Assembly (NCBI GenBank): GCA_017505635.1
Contig: JAFVOU010000040.1
Location: 62,001-126,000, forward strand
Direction: 5' to 3'
Length of the DNA stretch: 64,000 nucleotides
DNA from: Oscillospiraceae bacterium
GTDB taxonomy: Bacteria; Bacillota; Clostridia; Oscillospirales; Ruminococcaceae
A program made the translations under genes and the position numbers. How positions within the stretch are numbered: the stretch's first letter is position 1; every line of letters starts with the position of its first letter. Shown piece after piece: positions 41,505 through 51,090 of the stretch. The notes beneath the pieces are model-generated. The model did not search any database. It was not told where the DNA came from and saw nothing but the letters and a program-made list of their open reading frames with translations.

Positions 41505-43900
41505 AAGTGAAAGAAAAAAGTTTAAATTCAATAGAATATAACGTTATAATACAGCAGCTGGCACAGTTCTGTGTGTTCAGCGAAAACAAGGAAGCTGCTG
41601 TAAAGCTTGTTCCATTTACAGACAATGAACAGGTGTACAACAGCCTTCTTGCAACAGATACCGTTATGAGTTATATGCTTAAATACGGCAATCCAAGCCT
41701 TGACAGTGCAGACGGATGTTACGGTGCAGTTGTGCACAGCGAAAAAGGTGCAATGCTGTCCTGTGCAGAACTGCTTACAGTAGCAAGAATGTACCGTAAC
41801 TTTGACCGTGTAAAAAAATGGTATCTGCAGTATGAACGCAACAGCGATATTATCGACTGGACTGTGATGTCGCTTGCAGAAAACCCACAGCTGGAGAAAA
41901 CTATTTTTGAAAGCATTCTGTCAGACAACCAGGTGGCAGACAATGCTTCTGACACACTTTATGACATAAGAAGAAAAATCAAGCGAGCTGAAAATGCTGT
42001 AAGAGAACGCCTTGAGAGTTTAATACGCAACACAACATATCAGAAATATCTTCAGGAAGCTGTTGTTACAATTCGTAACAACAAATTTGTTGTGCCTGTA
42101 AGGGCAGAGTGCAAAGGTGAAGTGCCCGGTACAGTTCACGATGTTTCATCCTCGGGTTCAACATATTTTATCGAACCTGTTGCAGTTGCAGACTTGAACA
42201 ACAAAATCATGCAGCTGTTCAACGAAGAACAGGACGAAATCAATAAAATACTTACAAAACTTTCCGGTATGGTTGCACAGTGTTCACGACTGTTCTTTGA
42301 CAGTTATGAAAAAATGCTGGAAATCGATATGATAGTTGCAAAGGCAAAGCTTGCCATGGGTATGAATGCAGTTATGCCAAAGGTTAATCCAACTTTGCAG
42401 TTCAGCCTTAAAAAAGCAAGACATCCGCTTATCGATAAAACAAAGGTTGTTCCAACAGATATCGAACTTGGTTTTGAATATGATTCGATGATTATAACCG
42501 GCCCTAATACAGGCGGTAAAACTGTTTCTTTAAAAACTGCAGGTCTGCTTTGCGCTATGGCGTGCACAGGTATGCTTATTCCTGCACACGAAAGCAGTTC
42601 CGTATGTGTGTTTGAAAATATCCTTGTTGATATCGGTGACGAACAGAGTATAGAACAGAGCCTGTCCACATTTTCAGGTCATATGAAAAATATCGGTCAG
42701 ATTTTAAAACAGGCAAACGAAAAAAGCCTTGTACTTATGGACGAGCTGGGTGCAGGTACTGACCCTGCCGAAGGTGCTGCGCTTGCTTTGAGTATCATTG
42801 AAAAACTTCGCAGCCGAGGCAGCAAGGTTATGGCTACAACCCATTACGGGGAACTTAAGGTTTATGCTCTCGAAACAGAGGGTGTGCAGAATGCAAGCTG
42901 TGAGTTTGACACAAATACACTTATGCCAACCTATAAAATTATTATGGGTGTGCCGGGCAAGTCCAATGCTTTCTATATTTCCAAGCGTCTTGGTATAAGT
43001 GAAGATATTATCGAAAATGCAAAACGCCACCTTTCAGAAGATGAAAAGCGGCTTGACAGTGTGCTTGCACAGCTGGAAGATCTGAAAAAGCAGCTTAAAG
43101 CAGGTCAGGAAGAAATTGAAATGCTCAAGGATTATGCAGGCACAAAAATGCGTCAGGCAGAAGAAAAGAGCGCACAGATACTTAAAGCGGCACAGCAGCA
43201 GGCAGATGCTATAACAGAAAAAGCTAAAAACGAAGCGCAGAAGGTTCAGGACGAGGCATACAGACTGAGCGATGAACTTAAAGTTCTGCAGAAGCAGGAA
43301 AATATTTCTGCACAGCAGCGTTTGCAGAAGGCAAGGGAAATTGCAAGAAAAGACACTGCAAAGCTTATCTCTGCTGTTGATAAAGCTGAAGAAGAAACAA
43401 TTGCACTGCCAAAAGTGGAAAATGTTAAAAAAGGCGATAAGGTTGTTATCGGTTCTCTCAACAAACAGGCAGTTGTTCAGGGTCCAGCCAACAAGGATGG
43501 TATGGTTGATGTTGTTGCAGGCATTATAAAAACAAAGGTGCATATTTCTGACCTTTATCAGGATATTGCACCAACCAAAAAACCTAAAAATCAGGGGGGT
43601 ATGCGCAATGTGCGTCAGGGCACAAAGCACAATACATCCTCTGCCTCCACACGCAGTGCAAGTATGGAAATCAATGTTATCGGTATGACTGTGGACGAAG
43701 CTATACTTGAAGTTGACCGTTTCCTTGACGGATGCTTTATGAACCGTCAGCACACAGTGTATATTATTCACGGCAAAGGCACAGGTGCTTTGCGCAACGG
43801 CATACATCAGTTCCTTAAAAAACACAAACATGTCAGCTACTATCGTCTTGGTGTTTACGGCGAAGGTGAAGCAGGCGTAACAGTAGTTGAACTTAAATAA
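41501..43900 (+). CDS. mutS2: Endonuclease MutS2
   Basis: The 799-aa protein has MutS core and clamp regions, then the ATPase with ITGPNTGGKTVSLKT (Walker A) and LVLMDELGAGTDPAEGAALA (Walker B and signature). A long charged coiled coil follows (about 515-640: LAQLEDLKKQLKAGQEEIEM). It ends in an Smr nuclease domain with EINVIGMTVDEAILEVDRFL and YIIHGKGTGALR. MutS2 splits collided ribosomes or suppresses recombination, depending on species. TTG 41501 overlaps the recO stop; GTG 41507 is an equally possible start. Length is typical. Confidence 0.95.
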   Translation: MKVKEKSLNSIEYNVIIQQLAQFCVFSENKEAAVKLVPFTDNEQVYNSLLATDTVMSYMLKYGNPSLDSADGCYGAVVHSEKGAMLSCAELLTVARMYRNFDRVKKWYLQYERNSDIIDWTVMSLAENPQLEKTIFESILSDNQVADNASDTLYDIRRKIKRAENAVRERLESLIRNTTYQKYLQEAVVTIRNNKFVVPVRAECKGEVPGTVHDVSSSGSTYFIEPVAVADLNNKIMQLFNEEQDEINKILTKLSGMVAQCSRLFFDSYEKMLEIDMIVAKAKLAMGMNAVMPKVNPTLQFSLKKARHPLIDKTKVVPTDIELGFEYDSMIITGPNTGGKTVSLKTAGLLCAMACTGMLIPAHESSSVCVFENILVDIGDEQSIEQSLSTFSGHMKNIGQILKQANEKSLVLMDELGAGTDPAEGAALALSIIEKLRSRGSKVMATTHYGELKVYALETEGVQNASCEFDTNTLMPTYKIIMGVPGKSNAFYISKRLGISEDIIENAKRHLSEDEKRLDSVLAQLEDLKKQLKAGQEEIEMLKDYAGTKMRQAEEKSAQILKAAQQQADAITEKAKNEAQKVQDEAYRLSDELKVLQKQENISAQQRLQKAREIARKDTAKLISAVDKAEEETIALPKVENVKKGDKVVIGSLNKQAVVQGPANKDGMVDVVAGIIKTKVHISDLYQDIAPTKKPKNQGGMRNVRQGTKHNTSSASTRSASMEINVIGMTVDEAILEVDRFLDGCFMNRQHTVYIIHGKGTGALRNGIHQFLKKHKHVSYYRLGVYGEGEAGVTVVELK

Positions 43901-43913
43901 AAGAGGTAAAATC

Positions 43914-45269
43914 TTGAAACACGATTTTTTAACGGGTAATCCGGGTAAAACAGTGCTTGTTTTTGCAATTCCGATGCTTATAGGCAATATATTTCAGCAG
44001 CTTTACAGCACTGTTGATACAATTATAGTAGGTAACTTTGTAGGTAAAAATGCTGTTGCAGCGGTTGGCGGCACATTCAGTATTCAGTTTCTTGTGTTGT
44101 CACTGGCAATGGGATTTACCACAGGTATGTCGGTTGTTATTTCTCAGTTGTATGGTGCAAAAGATTACGAAAGACTTAAAAAAGCTTTTTCTACAAGTGC
44201 TCTTTTTTCACTTGCACTGTCTTTTGTTCTTGGTATTGTGGGCATTCTTGTTATAAATCCGCTGCTTACATATATGCTGCAGACACCTGCAGAAATATAT
44301 GAAGGCTCATATATCTATCTGTTTATAACATTTGCAGGTTATCCATTTACACTTATATACAATATGTATGCTGCCGTTTTAAGGGCAGTAGGCGACAGTA
44401 AAACACCACTTTATTTCCTTATTTTATCTGCTGTTACCAACATAATTCTTGACCTTATATTTGTAGTGGCATTTGATATGGGTGTTGCAGGTGTTGCTAT
44501 AGCAACAATGATTGCACAGGCACTCAGTTGTGTGTGTTGCCATATTTATGTAGGCAAAAAGTATGAAATATTCAGATTGACTATGGACACATTTGTGTTC
44601 GATACAGAATTGCTTAAAGGTATTATCAGATATGGTGTGCCGTCAGCAATTCAGCAGTCTGTATTGTCTCTCAACTTTATGGTTGTACAGCGTTTTGTAA
44701 ACTTCTTCGGCGCAGATATGACCGCTGCATTCAGCGTGGTAAACAAAATCGAAAACTTTGTTACAATGCCGCAGATGAACCTTGCAATGGCACTTTCGAT
44801 GTTTGCAGGGCAGAATATCGGTGCAGGGGAAGAGGAAAGAGCAAAACAGGGTGTAAAAGATGTACTTAAAATGCAGGTTGCATTCTGGCTTGTTATTTTG
44901 TTTGTTCTTCCGATGATTGCCGGTGGTCTTATACAACTGTTTGGTATGGGTGATGATGCTCATGTTATGTCAATCGGTGTGCAGGCAATCAGACTGTGTT
45001 CAAAATTGTATATCCTGTTTGGATTTATGCAGACTTTCTCCAACTTCCTGCGTGGTGTCGGTGATGCCAAATATTCCATGGTTACAACAATATGTATGAT
45101 TTTCATCCGTCTGCCAATCACTTATGTACTTGTGCATATAGTTCAGTACGGTGAAATGTCAATCTGGCTTGGTATGGGTATGGGATGGCTTACAGTTATG
45201 ACAATGAATATTGTAAGATACTGCAGAGGCGGCTGGCGTGGCAAGGCATTTGTACAGCTTAAAAAATAA
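43914..45269 (+). CDS. MATE family efflux transporter
   Basis: The ~451-aa protein has twelve membrane helices in two homologous halves. The N-terminal motif IPMLIGNIFQQLYSTVDTII and PSAIQQSVLSLNFMVVQRFV in the second half are typical of NorM/DinF-type MATE exporters. These move cationic drugs or other organics using Na+ or H+. The long frame starts inside mutS2 at 43887; AAGAGGTAAAATC points to TTG 43914. It closes the yqfC-to-MATE gene run, followed by a terminator. Substrate unknown. Confidence 0.92.
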   Translation: MKHDFLTGNPGKTVLVFAIPMLIGNIFQQLYSTVDTIIVGNFVGKNAVAAVGGTFSIQFLVLSLAMGFTTGMSVVISQLYGAKDYERLKKAFSTSALFSLALSFVLGIVGILVINPLLTYMLQTPAEIYEGSYIYLFITFAGYPFTLIYNMYAAVLRAVGDSKTPLYFLILSAVTNIILDLIFVVAFDMGVAGVAIATMIAQALSCVCCHIYVGKKYEIFRLTMDTFVFDTELLKGIIRYGVPSAIQQSVLSLNFMVVQRFVNFFGADMTAAFSVVNKIENFVTMPQMNLAMALSMFAGQNIGAGEEERAKQGVKDVLKMQVAFWLVILFVLPMIAGGLIQLFGMGDDAHVMSIGVQAIRLCSKLYILFGFMQTFSNFLRGVGDAKYSMVTTICMIFIRLPITYVLVHIVQYGEMSIWLGMGMGWLTVMTMNIVRYCRGGWRGKAFVQLKK

Positions 45270-45286
45270 ATATATATATGCAAAAT

Positions 45287-45328
45287 AAAAACAGTGGGTA
45301 TCCGTTATGGAAATCCACTGTTTTGTTT
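45287..45328. terminator. Intrinsic terminator between convergent MATE and DUF6311 genes
   Basis: ACAGTGG (45291-45297) pairs with CCACTGT (45315-45321), with inner TATCC/GGA pairing. Runs of A and T flank both sides, so it probably serves both genes. Confidence 0.85.
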
Positions 45329-45337
45329 TATCAGATT

Positions 45338-47155
45338 TTAATCAAAAACTATGTCGTCATAGTCAAGTTCTTCAAAATTGCCCATAGCGGTAAATTCTGC
45401 AATCTGTTCTTCATCATACATAAACGGAACCATAGCATACTGGCCGTCTACAAGGAACACCTGACATCTGTCGTTGAGTGTAAGATAATATGTATCTCTG
45501 AAAATTCTTTCTTCAAATACATACAGGAAATTGCGGTATTCACCTGCTTCAAACAGATTTTCTTCGTTTTCCGCAATTGCATATCTTTCGTGATAGTTGA
45601 ATCTTGCGCAGAAACCGGAGTTTATATGCTTGCCGTAAGTACCGCATATTGATGCAAGGTCAATCATACCATTGCCGAATATCGGATTGTGCACATCGGC
45701 AACTTCTATTACACCGTCAACCTTCTGTACTGCATCTTCCCAGAATGGGTGCTGTGCTTCCAGTGCTCTGTACTGACGGTTTTGGGTGGAAAAGTTGTGG
45801 AAATATTCCTGTTTTTCGGTTAAAGCACCGCTTAAATCGTAAATCTGCAAAGCCATAAGCGGAACAATAACAGCACAGGCGATTTTTGGATTTTTTACAG
45901 CGGAATAGATGCCGTAAAGTGCAAGCATAAATACAAGATAGAACAGCATCCAGCCAAAACGGCCTGTTGCACGGAACATACCGAAAAGCAGTTCCAGTTT
46001 TTCACCGTAATTTATTTCAAGCAAAAGCTTGTCATCCCAGTAAATTGCATTGCTGAATGCGAAAACAGTAAGACACACTGTGGAGAAAATTATGCCGAAA
46101 CGGTTAATGATAAATCTGAAAGTATTTTTAAACTGTGTGACAATAACAGCAACAAGGCTAAGTGCACCTGCAGCCATTGCTCCGACACCAAGATAGTTGA
46201 AACCTTCGTTCTGTCCGCCGAAATATGTGCGGTCAGCCAGAATTTCTGACCAGTTGTTTTCTCCTGCAAAATGAGGACTGAGAGGATTGATATAGCTGTT
46301 CAGGTTCATACTGAAATAGCCGTAACCTACAGCACCAAGAACTTCACCGCTGTAAAAGGCACCTATGCAGTAACCGACACCCAAAGTAAGTATGATACTC
46401 AAAATGATATGCAACCATGGCATCACCCAACTTTTTGCAATAATAAAATCTTCCACTGCAAAGGCAAACATAACCGCAAAAGTAAATGGCAGAAAATATG
46501 GATGAATTGTAATGGCAAGAATGTTGATTATGTAAAAAGGTATATAGCTTTTTATGCTCTTTCTGCGGTTTTTAAAGTAGTAATAAAGTGCAGACAATAT
46601 AAGAAAATGTGCGGTGAGTGCACAGTGACGGAATGCACGTTCAACCATAACAGGTGCAAGGCAGAAAAGTAAGGCACCGACAGAGCAGTAAACTTTGCAT
46701 TTGGCAAACAGAGAAGTAAGCAATGCGCCAAATGTGCCCTGAAGCACAAAGCAGAGCATTACAAATATGCCGAAATACTGAAAAGTTTCGGGAAGAATAC
46801 CGGAAATTGCCTTGAAGAATATGGCAAACAGAGGAATAGAGTCGGTATATGAAACGCTGTTTCCATAAGGGTATTCTATATGAGAACCAACACCAAGAGG
46901 AAAAGTCCACGGACTGTTGCGGAACAATTTCCAACCGGCATAATGCTGTGCTACGTCTTTTTCAAGATATCCGCTTAAAACAAAAGCATCGTTTGTCGGA
47001 TTAAGCGGTGCAACACCATATATAAATAAAAATACAGCCAGTCCGATAATTCCGCCAAGAATGGCAGTTATAAGTTTATCGTTGTTTTTTATATTGTTCA
47101 GATTGATATTGTCCACAACCTTTCGTATAATAATTGTATTATAATATTTTAGCAT
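45338..47155 (-). CDS. DUF6311-type polytopic membrane protein, glycosyltransferase-C-like
   Basis: The ~600-aa protein has about eleven membrane helices followed by an extracytoplasmic C-terminal domain of ~150 residues. After the first helix it carries DVAQHYAGWKLFRNSPWTFP and GNSVSYTDSIPLFAI, with acidic residues placed as in GT-C fold enzymes that use lipid-linked sugars; this matches my recollection of DUF6311. The ORF opens at ATG 47155, which lies within a TATAAT-like stretch; GAAAGG before GTG 47116 suggests a later start. Substrate and role, perhaps cell-surface glycosylation, are inferred. Confidence 0.75.
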   Translation of the reverse strand: MLKYYNTIIIRKVVDNINLNNIKNNDKLITAILGGIIGLAVFLFIYGVAPLNPTNDAFVLSGYLEKDVAQHYAGWKLFRNSPWTFPLGVGSHIEYPYGNSVSYTDSIPLFAIFFKAISGILPETFQYFGIFVMLCFVLQGTFGALLTSLFAKCKVYCSVGALLFCLAPVMVERAFRHCALTAHFLILSALYYYFKNRRKSIKSYIPFYIINILAITIHPYFLPFTFAVMFAFAVEDFIIAKSWVMPWLHIILSIILTLGVGYCIGAFYSGEVLGAVGYGYFSMNLNSYINPLSPHFAGENNWSEILADRTYFGGQNEGFNYLGVGAMAAGALSLVAVIVTQFKNTFRFIINRFGIIFSTVCLTVFAFSNAIYWDDKLLLEINYGEKLELLFGMFRATGRFGWMLFYLVFMLALYGIYSAVKNPKIACAVIVPLMALQIYDLSGALTEKQEYFHNFSTQNRQYRALEAQHPFWEDAVQKVDGVIEVADVHNPIFGNGMIDLASICGTYGKHINSGFCARFNYHERYAIAENEENLFEAGEYRNFLYVFEERIFRDTYYLTLNDRCQVFLVDGQYAMVPFMYDEEQIAEFTAMGNFEELDYDDIVFD

Positions 47156-47246
47156 AAAAAAAGAGTCAAAACAAGTTTGTGCAGTTCAATATAAATGTTT
47201 CCATTTTAAATAATATGGTATATACTGTTAAAAAGAGGTGATATTT

Positions 47247-48026
47247 TTGAATATAGGTCTTTCAACAGGGTGTTTTTTTCCTATGGAAACAACACAGGCT
47301 GTGGAGAAAGCAGGTATGCTTGGTGCAAAATACATCGAGATATTTTTTAATACCCACAGCGAATTAAAGGAAGAATATCTTTATAAACTTAAAGCTATTG
47401 CAGACAGATACGGTATGCAGATAATATCAATACATCCCTATACGTCGGCTATTGAAAGTTTTATGTTCTTTTCAAAACACGATTACAAGCTGATGGACAG
47501 TGTAGAACTTTATGAGGCATACTTTAAAGCCTGCAATATACTTGGCAGCAAATATGTGGTTATGCACGGATGTCTTATGTCCTACGATTTTCTTGATATG
47601 AAAAGGTATTGCCACAATCTTAACAAACTGTCACAGAGAGCAAGAGAATACGGTGTCTATATATCTCAGGAGAATGTTTACAATTTTAAATGCGGATATA
47701 TAAAAAATATTGAAGAGTTTTTAAAATATGCCGACAAGGATATAAAATTTACTTTTGATATAAAGCAGGCGGTTAAGTCAAGACAAAGTATCTATAAAAT
47801 TCTGGAACTTACCAAAGACAGAATAAGCCATGTGCATATAAGCGACTACAAGGGGAGAACCCATAGCCTTGTTCCATTTGACGGAAGCTTTAATTTTGAC
47901 AGGTTTTTTAAGTTTATAAAAGCAAATACGACAGCGGAGGCAGCGTTGATAGAACTTTATTCGCCTGTAATAAAGGATGACAGCCAGCTTACAGACGCAT
48001 TGCAAAAGCTTGAAAAATATATTTAA
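47247..48026 (+). CDS. Sugar phosphate isomerase/epimerase-like TIM-barrel protein
   Basis: The ~259-aa protein is an AP-endonuclease-2/xylose-isomerase-like TIM barrel. It shows LSTGCFFPMETTQAVEKAGM, GAKYIEIFFN (Glu metal ligand), IISIHPYTSA, ISQENVYNF (Glu) and HVHISDYKG (His-x-His-x-x-Asp). Related proteins isomerise or epimerise sugars, inositols or hydroxypyruvate. GTG 47238 is in frame, but AAGAGGTG overlaps it and favours TTG 47247. A promoter with TATACT at 47221 precedes it. Exact reaction unknown. Confidence 0.82.
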   Translation: MNIGLSTGCFFPMETTQAVEKAGMLGAKYIEIFFNTHSELKEEYLYKLKAIADRYGMQIISIHPYTSAIESFMFFSKHDYKLMDSVELYEAYFKACNILGSKYVVMHGCLMSYDFLDMKRYCHNLNKLSQRAREYGVYISQENVYNFKCGYIKNIEEFLKYADKDIKFTFDIKQAVKSRQSIYKILELTKDRISHVHISDYKGRTHSLVPFDGSFNFDRFFKFIKANTTAEAALIELYSPVIKDDSQLTDALQKLEKYI

Positions 48027-48094
48027 AACACTTGAATATCCTTTGTAAAAATTATATACTTTAATATATATTTAACAAATGTGAGGGTTTAGTT

Positions 48095-48559
48095 ATGAAA
48101 TGTCCATTTTGCGGAAATACAGACAGCAAGGTTATAGACTCCAGACCAACTGAAGACAATCAGAGAATACGTCGCCGCAGAGAATGTATGTCCTGCCAGA
48201 AACGTTTTACAACCTTTGAAGTTGTGGAACTTACACCGATTATGGTTATAAAAAAGGATGGTTCCATTCAGGCATTCAACCGTGATAAAATTCTTTCCGG
48301 TATGATTAAATCCTGCGAAAAACGCCCTGTGTCCATACAGGACCTGGAAAAAGCAGTGGACAATATCGAATACAGACTGGTAAACAGCCTTAAAACAGAA
48401 GTTTCTTCAATTGAAATTGGTGAAATGGTTATGGAAGAGCTTAAAAAACTGGATGAGGTTGCATATGTGCGTTTTGCATCTGTTTACCGTCAGTTCAGCG
48501 ATATCAACACTTTCTTTGAAGAGCTCAGCGAACTGCTCAAAAAGAAAACAGACAATTAA
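48095..48559 (+). CDS. nrdR: Transcriptional repressor NrdR
   Basis: The 154-aa protein has the N-terminal zinc ribbon (MKCPFCGN and [10 protein letters not shown]; four Cys) and an ATP-cone domain ([34 protein letters not shown]). NrdR senses ATP/dATP and represses ribonucleotide reductase genes through NrdR boxes. The gene is monocistronic with a terminator. No nrd gene is in the window. Confidence 0.97.
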   Translation: MKCPFCGNTDSKVIDSRPTEDNQRIRRRRECMSCQKRFTTFEVVELTPIMVIKKDGSIQAFNRDKILSGMIKSCEKRPVSIQDLEKAVDNIEYRLVNSLKTEVSSIEIGEMVMEELKKLDEVAYVRFASVYRQFSDINTFFEELSELLKKKTDN

Positions 48560-48563
48560 AACC

Positions 48564-48596
48564 AAGGCTTACGCTTTTGCAGCGTAAGCCTTTTTA
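48564..48596 (+). terminator. Intrinsic terminator of nrdR
   Basis: AAGGCTTACGC-TTTTGCA-GCGTAAGCCTT with TTTTT. The tail touches the last codon of the convergent DUF4363 gene. Confidence 0.92.
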
Positions 48597-48944
48597 AATT
48601 GTAAAATTATTCAGCTTCTCTATATGTTCCAGCGCAGATTTTAAATTGTATGCACTGCTGAATATTTCCTGACTGTCACCAAATTTTACAGCGGTTTCAA
48701 GTTTTATTATTATATCGTCAAGTTCTTCTGCATGGTCTCGGTTTATTATAACACCGAGAATCTTTTTTTTGCTGTCATAAACATCTTTTATCTGGCTGAT
48801 ATTTATATCGGTATCATCATTATATAAAGATACCGGCAGTTCGTTTTTTATTTTGCTGCTGAAATCTTCAACATACATCATTGTAAATATACTGTAAACA
48901 AAAACTAAAACAACACATATGGCAGAAATTATTGTGTTTTTCAT
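48594..48944 (-). CDS. DUF4363 family protein
   Basis: The 116-aa protein has one N-terminal membrane helix (TIISAICVVLVFVYSIFTMM) and a helical extracytoplasmic part with HAEELDDIIIKLETAVKFGD. This matches the DUF4363 pattern. The family is usually encoded beside DUF421, as here (2-base gap), in sporulating clostridia. Function is not established. Confidence 0.82.
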   Translation of the reverse strand: MKNTIISAICVVLVFVYSIFTMMYVEDFSSKIKNELPVSLYNDDTDINISQIKDVYDSKKKILGVIINRDHAEELDDIIIKLETAVKFGDSQEIFSSAYNLKSALEHIEKLNNFTI

Positions 48945-48946
48945 AC

Positions 48947-49600
48947 CTATACAACCTCCTTGACAGTGATATTGTATTTTTGTGCGCCGTCCATTGTCAT
49001 AAGAAGAATATTGTCTGTAACAATATTTTTCTTTTTTAGTATTGCATAAATCATTTCATTGGTTACATTAAGGGTATTGATATTTCTGTATATAATTTTT
49101 CCATCAATAATAACCGGCAAAGCAGGTATTGTGTTTTTTTCTATATTGGTGTTTGCGTTGGGGTCTTTGTAAATGTTTACAGCTCCGTTGGTTTCAACAA
49201 TTGCAAGGCAGGCTTCTTCCAGGTAAAAAATATCCTTGCTTCTAAGCGCTTCCAACACGTCATCAACCGAAAAACGCAGATTTTTCATAGTATGCTGATT
49301 TATAACACCATTCTGTATAAGTATCATTGATTGACCTTGCGTAATTTTTGAAAAATTTTTGCTTTTTCGGGATATCACAGCCGAAAACACCTCCAGGCTC
49401 ATTATTATAATTATTGCAGAAATGGAATATGCCAATGGCAGATGAGGTTCCTCAATAACAACTGAAGTAAGATTGGAAATCATAATTGTGGAAACCAGGT
49501 CGCTAGGCTGGAATTCGCCAAGATTCTTTTTGCCCATTATGCGCATTACAAATATTATAATCACATACATTATTATTGTTCTTAATACAACTGAAAACAT
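48947..49600 (-). CDS. DUF421 (YetF/YcaP-type) membrane protein
   Basis: The 217-aa protein has three N-terminal helices with the DUF421 marks MRIMGKKNLGEFQPSDLVST and TSVVIEEPHLPLAYS. Two small cytoplasmic beta-domains follow, including SMILIQNGVINQHTMKNLRF and ALRSKDIFYLEEACLAIVET. Paralogs in Bacillus are linked to sporulation or stress. It is divergent from the germinant-receptor operon across an 80-bp palindromic gap and cotranscribed with DUF4363. Confidence 0.9.
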   Translation of the reverse strand: MFSVVLRTIIMYVIIIFVMRIMGKKNLGEFQPSDLVSTIMISNLTSVVIEEPHLPLAYSISAIIIIMSLEVFSAVISRKSKNFSKITQGQSMILIQNGVINQHTMKNLRFSVDDVLEALRSKDIFYLEEACLAIVETNGAVNIYKDPNANTNIEKNTIPALPVIIDGKIIYRNINTLNVTNEMIYAILKKKNIVTDNILLMTMDGAQKYNITVKEVV

Positions 49601-49603
49601 AAA

Positions 49604-49673
49604 ATCACCCCGATATTATTATTACAAAATGGTTAGAAAATAATCACAGTGATAATAATATTACCGGGGTGAT
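49604..49673. promoter_or_regulatory. 70-bp interrupted palindrome between DUF421 and the gerK-type operon
   Basis: ATCACCCCG (49604-49612) and CGGGGTGAT (49665-49673) are exact complements, and the inner ATTATTATTAC / GTGATAATAAT nearly so. The outer arms are simply the two divergent ribosome binding sites. The symmetric inner arms could hold paired divergent promoters or an operator. Confidence 0.4.
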
Positions 49674-49679
49674 ATTGTT

Positions 49680-51089
49680 TTGGATAAAAAAATATATACT
49701 CAGCTTGATAAAAATTCAGCTGAAATAAAAAGTTTTTTCGGACAGTCAGCGGATTATTTTGAAAAAGAGTTGTTGATACTTGGGCACAGGGCAATGCTTA
49801 TAATGTGCGAGGATTTAACAAATATAACAAACCTGTGGCAGGTAAATTTAAAACCGCTCAACAATCTCAAAGCGGAATTTACACCGCAGCAGGTATTTGA
49901 TTATATATCAAAGCATACGACCATACCATTCAACAGTCAGCCGGCAGAGACTTTTGAAAAAGTTCTGTTTTTTCTTACAGCAGGTTTCAGCATTATACTT
50001 ATAGATGGTATAGACAAAGCTTTGGTAGCGCCTGCACAGGGATATCCTGCAAGAAGTGTTTCTGCCCCTGAAGCAGAAGGAAGCTTAAGGGGAACAAGAG
50101 AAAGCTTTTGTGATACAGGCCGTAAAAATATGGCTCTGATACGCAGAAGAATAAGAAGCAAAGGCCTTGTCATAGAAACAATGCAGCTTGGGGAAGCCAC
50201 CAAAACTGAAATAACGCTGTATTATCATACCGGGTTTTGTGATATGGAAATGGTTAAAAAGGTAAAAGACCGGCTTAATTCAATAAATATCCCGATAATA
50301 ACAGAGAGCGGTTTTCTTGCACCATTTATAGATACAACAAAAGGTTCACTGTTCAGTGCGGTTTCATATACGGAAAAGCCAGATGTTCTGTCTGCAAAAA
50401 TATGTGAGGGGAAAATAGGCATTATGGCAGATGGATGCCCGTTTGCGCTTATCTATCCTTTTACGTTTGCAGAACATTTTTATACAAGCGATGATTATTC
50501 ACAAAGACCATATTTCGTTTCTTTTATCAAACTGATGCGGTATATTGCTTTTGCCATATCTGTTATGCTTCCGGGGTTATATATAACCCTTGCAAATTTT
50601 GCGCCTGACAATCTTCCGCAGAAGCTTATACACTTTATATTTTCATCAAAAAATTCCACACCGCTGCCGCTTTTTGCAGAGGCTGTTATTATTGTGATTA
50701 TATTTGAAATAATAAAGGAAGCGGGGCTGAGACTGCCCAAAGCAATTGGTCATACAGTATCATTTGTTGCAGCACTGATAATAGGGGATGCGGCTATAAA
50801 AGCAGGTCTTATCGGGGCGGCAATTCTGATAGTGTGTGCGGTAAGCACAATAATGGCATTTGTAGTGCCGTCTTTTTATGAACCGATTATAGCATTGAGA
50901 GTTCTCTTTCTGCTTGCATCAGGAATATTCGGAGGAACAGGGTTTGCTTTTTCAGCTGTATTTCTGGTGCTGAATATTGCAATGGTAGATACCGATAAAT
51001 GGCAGTATACACCATATATTACTGTTTACAACATAAAGAGGCTTAAAGATATATTTTTAAAATCCAGCTGGAGAACACTGAATAAATAA
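49680..51089 (+). CDS. gerKA: Spore germinant receptor A subunit (GerA/GerKA family)
   Basis: The 469-aa protein has a soluble N-terminal domain (about 1-260). It includes GFSIILIDGIDKALVAPAQG, PARSVSAPEAEGSLRGTRES (the GerA P-R-V-EP-E-x-x-x-RGxREx-F pattern) and KNMALIRRRI. Four or five membrane helices follow (RYIAFAISVMLPGLYITL onward). The subunit sits in the inner spore membrane and with B and C subunits detects germinants. The start is TTG 49680, behind GGGGTGATATTG. The 5' region shares a palindromic gap with DUF421. Confidence 0.92.
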   Translation: MDKKIYTQLDKNSAEIKSFFGQSADYFEKELLILGHRAMLIMCEDLTNITNLWQVNLKPLNNLKAEFTPQQVFDYISKHTTIPFNSQPAETFEKVLFFLTAGFSIILIDGIDKALVAPAQGYPARSVSAPEAEGSLRGTRESFCDTGRKNMALIRRRIRSKGLVIETMQLGEATKTEITLYYHTGFCDMEMVKKVKDRLNSINIPIITESGFLAPFIDTTKGSLFSAVSYTEKPDVLSAKICEGKIGIMADGCPFALIYPFTFAEHFYTSDDYSQRPYFVSFIKLMRYIAFAISVMLPGLYITLANFAPDNLPQKLIHFIFSSKNSTPLPLFAEAVIIVIIFEIIKEAGLRLPKAIGHTVSFVAALIIGDAAIKAGLIGAAILIVCAVSTIMAFVVPSFYEPIIALRVLFLLASGIFGGTGFAFSAVFLVLNIAMVDTDKWQYTPYITVYNIKRLKDIFLKSSWRTLNK

Positions 51090-51090
51090 T

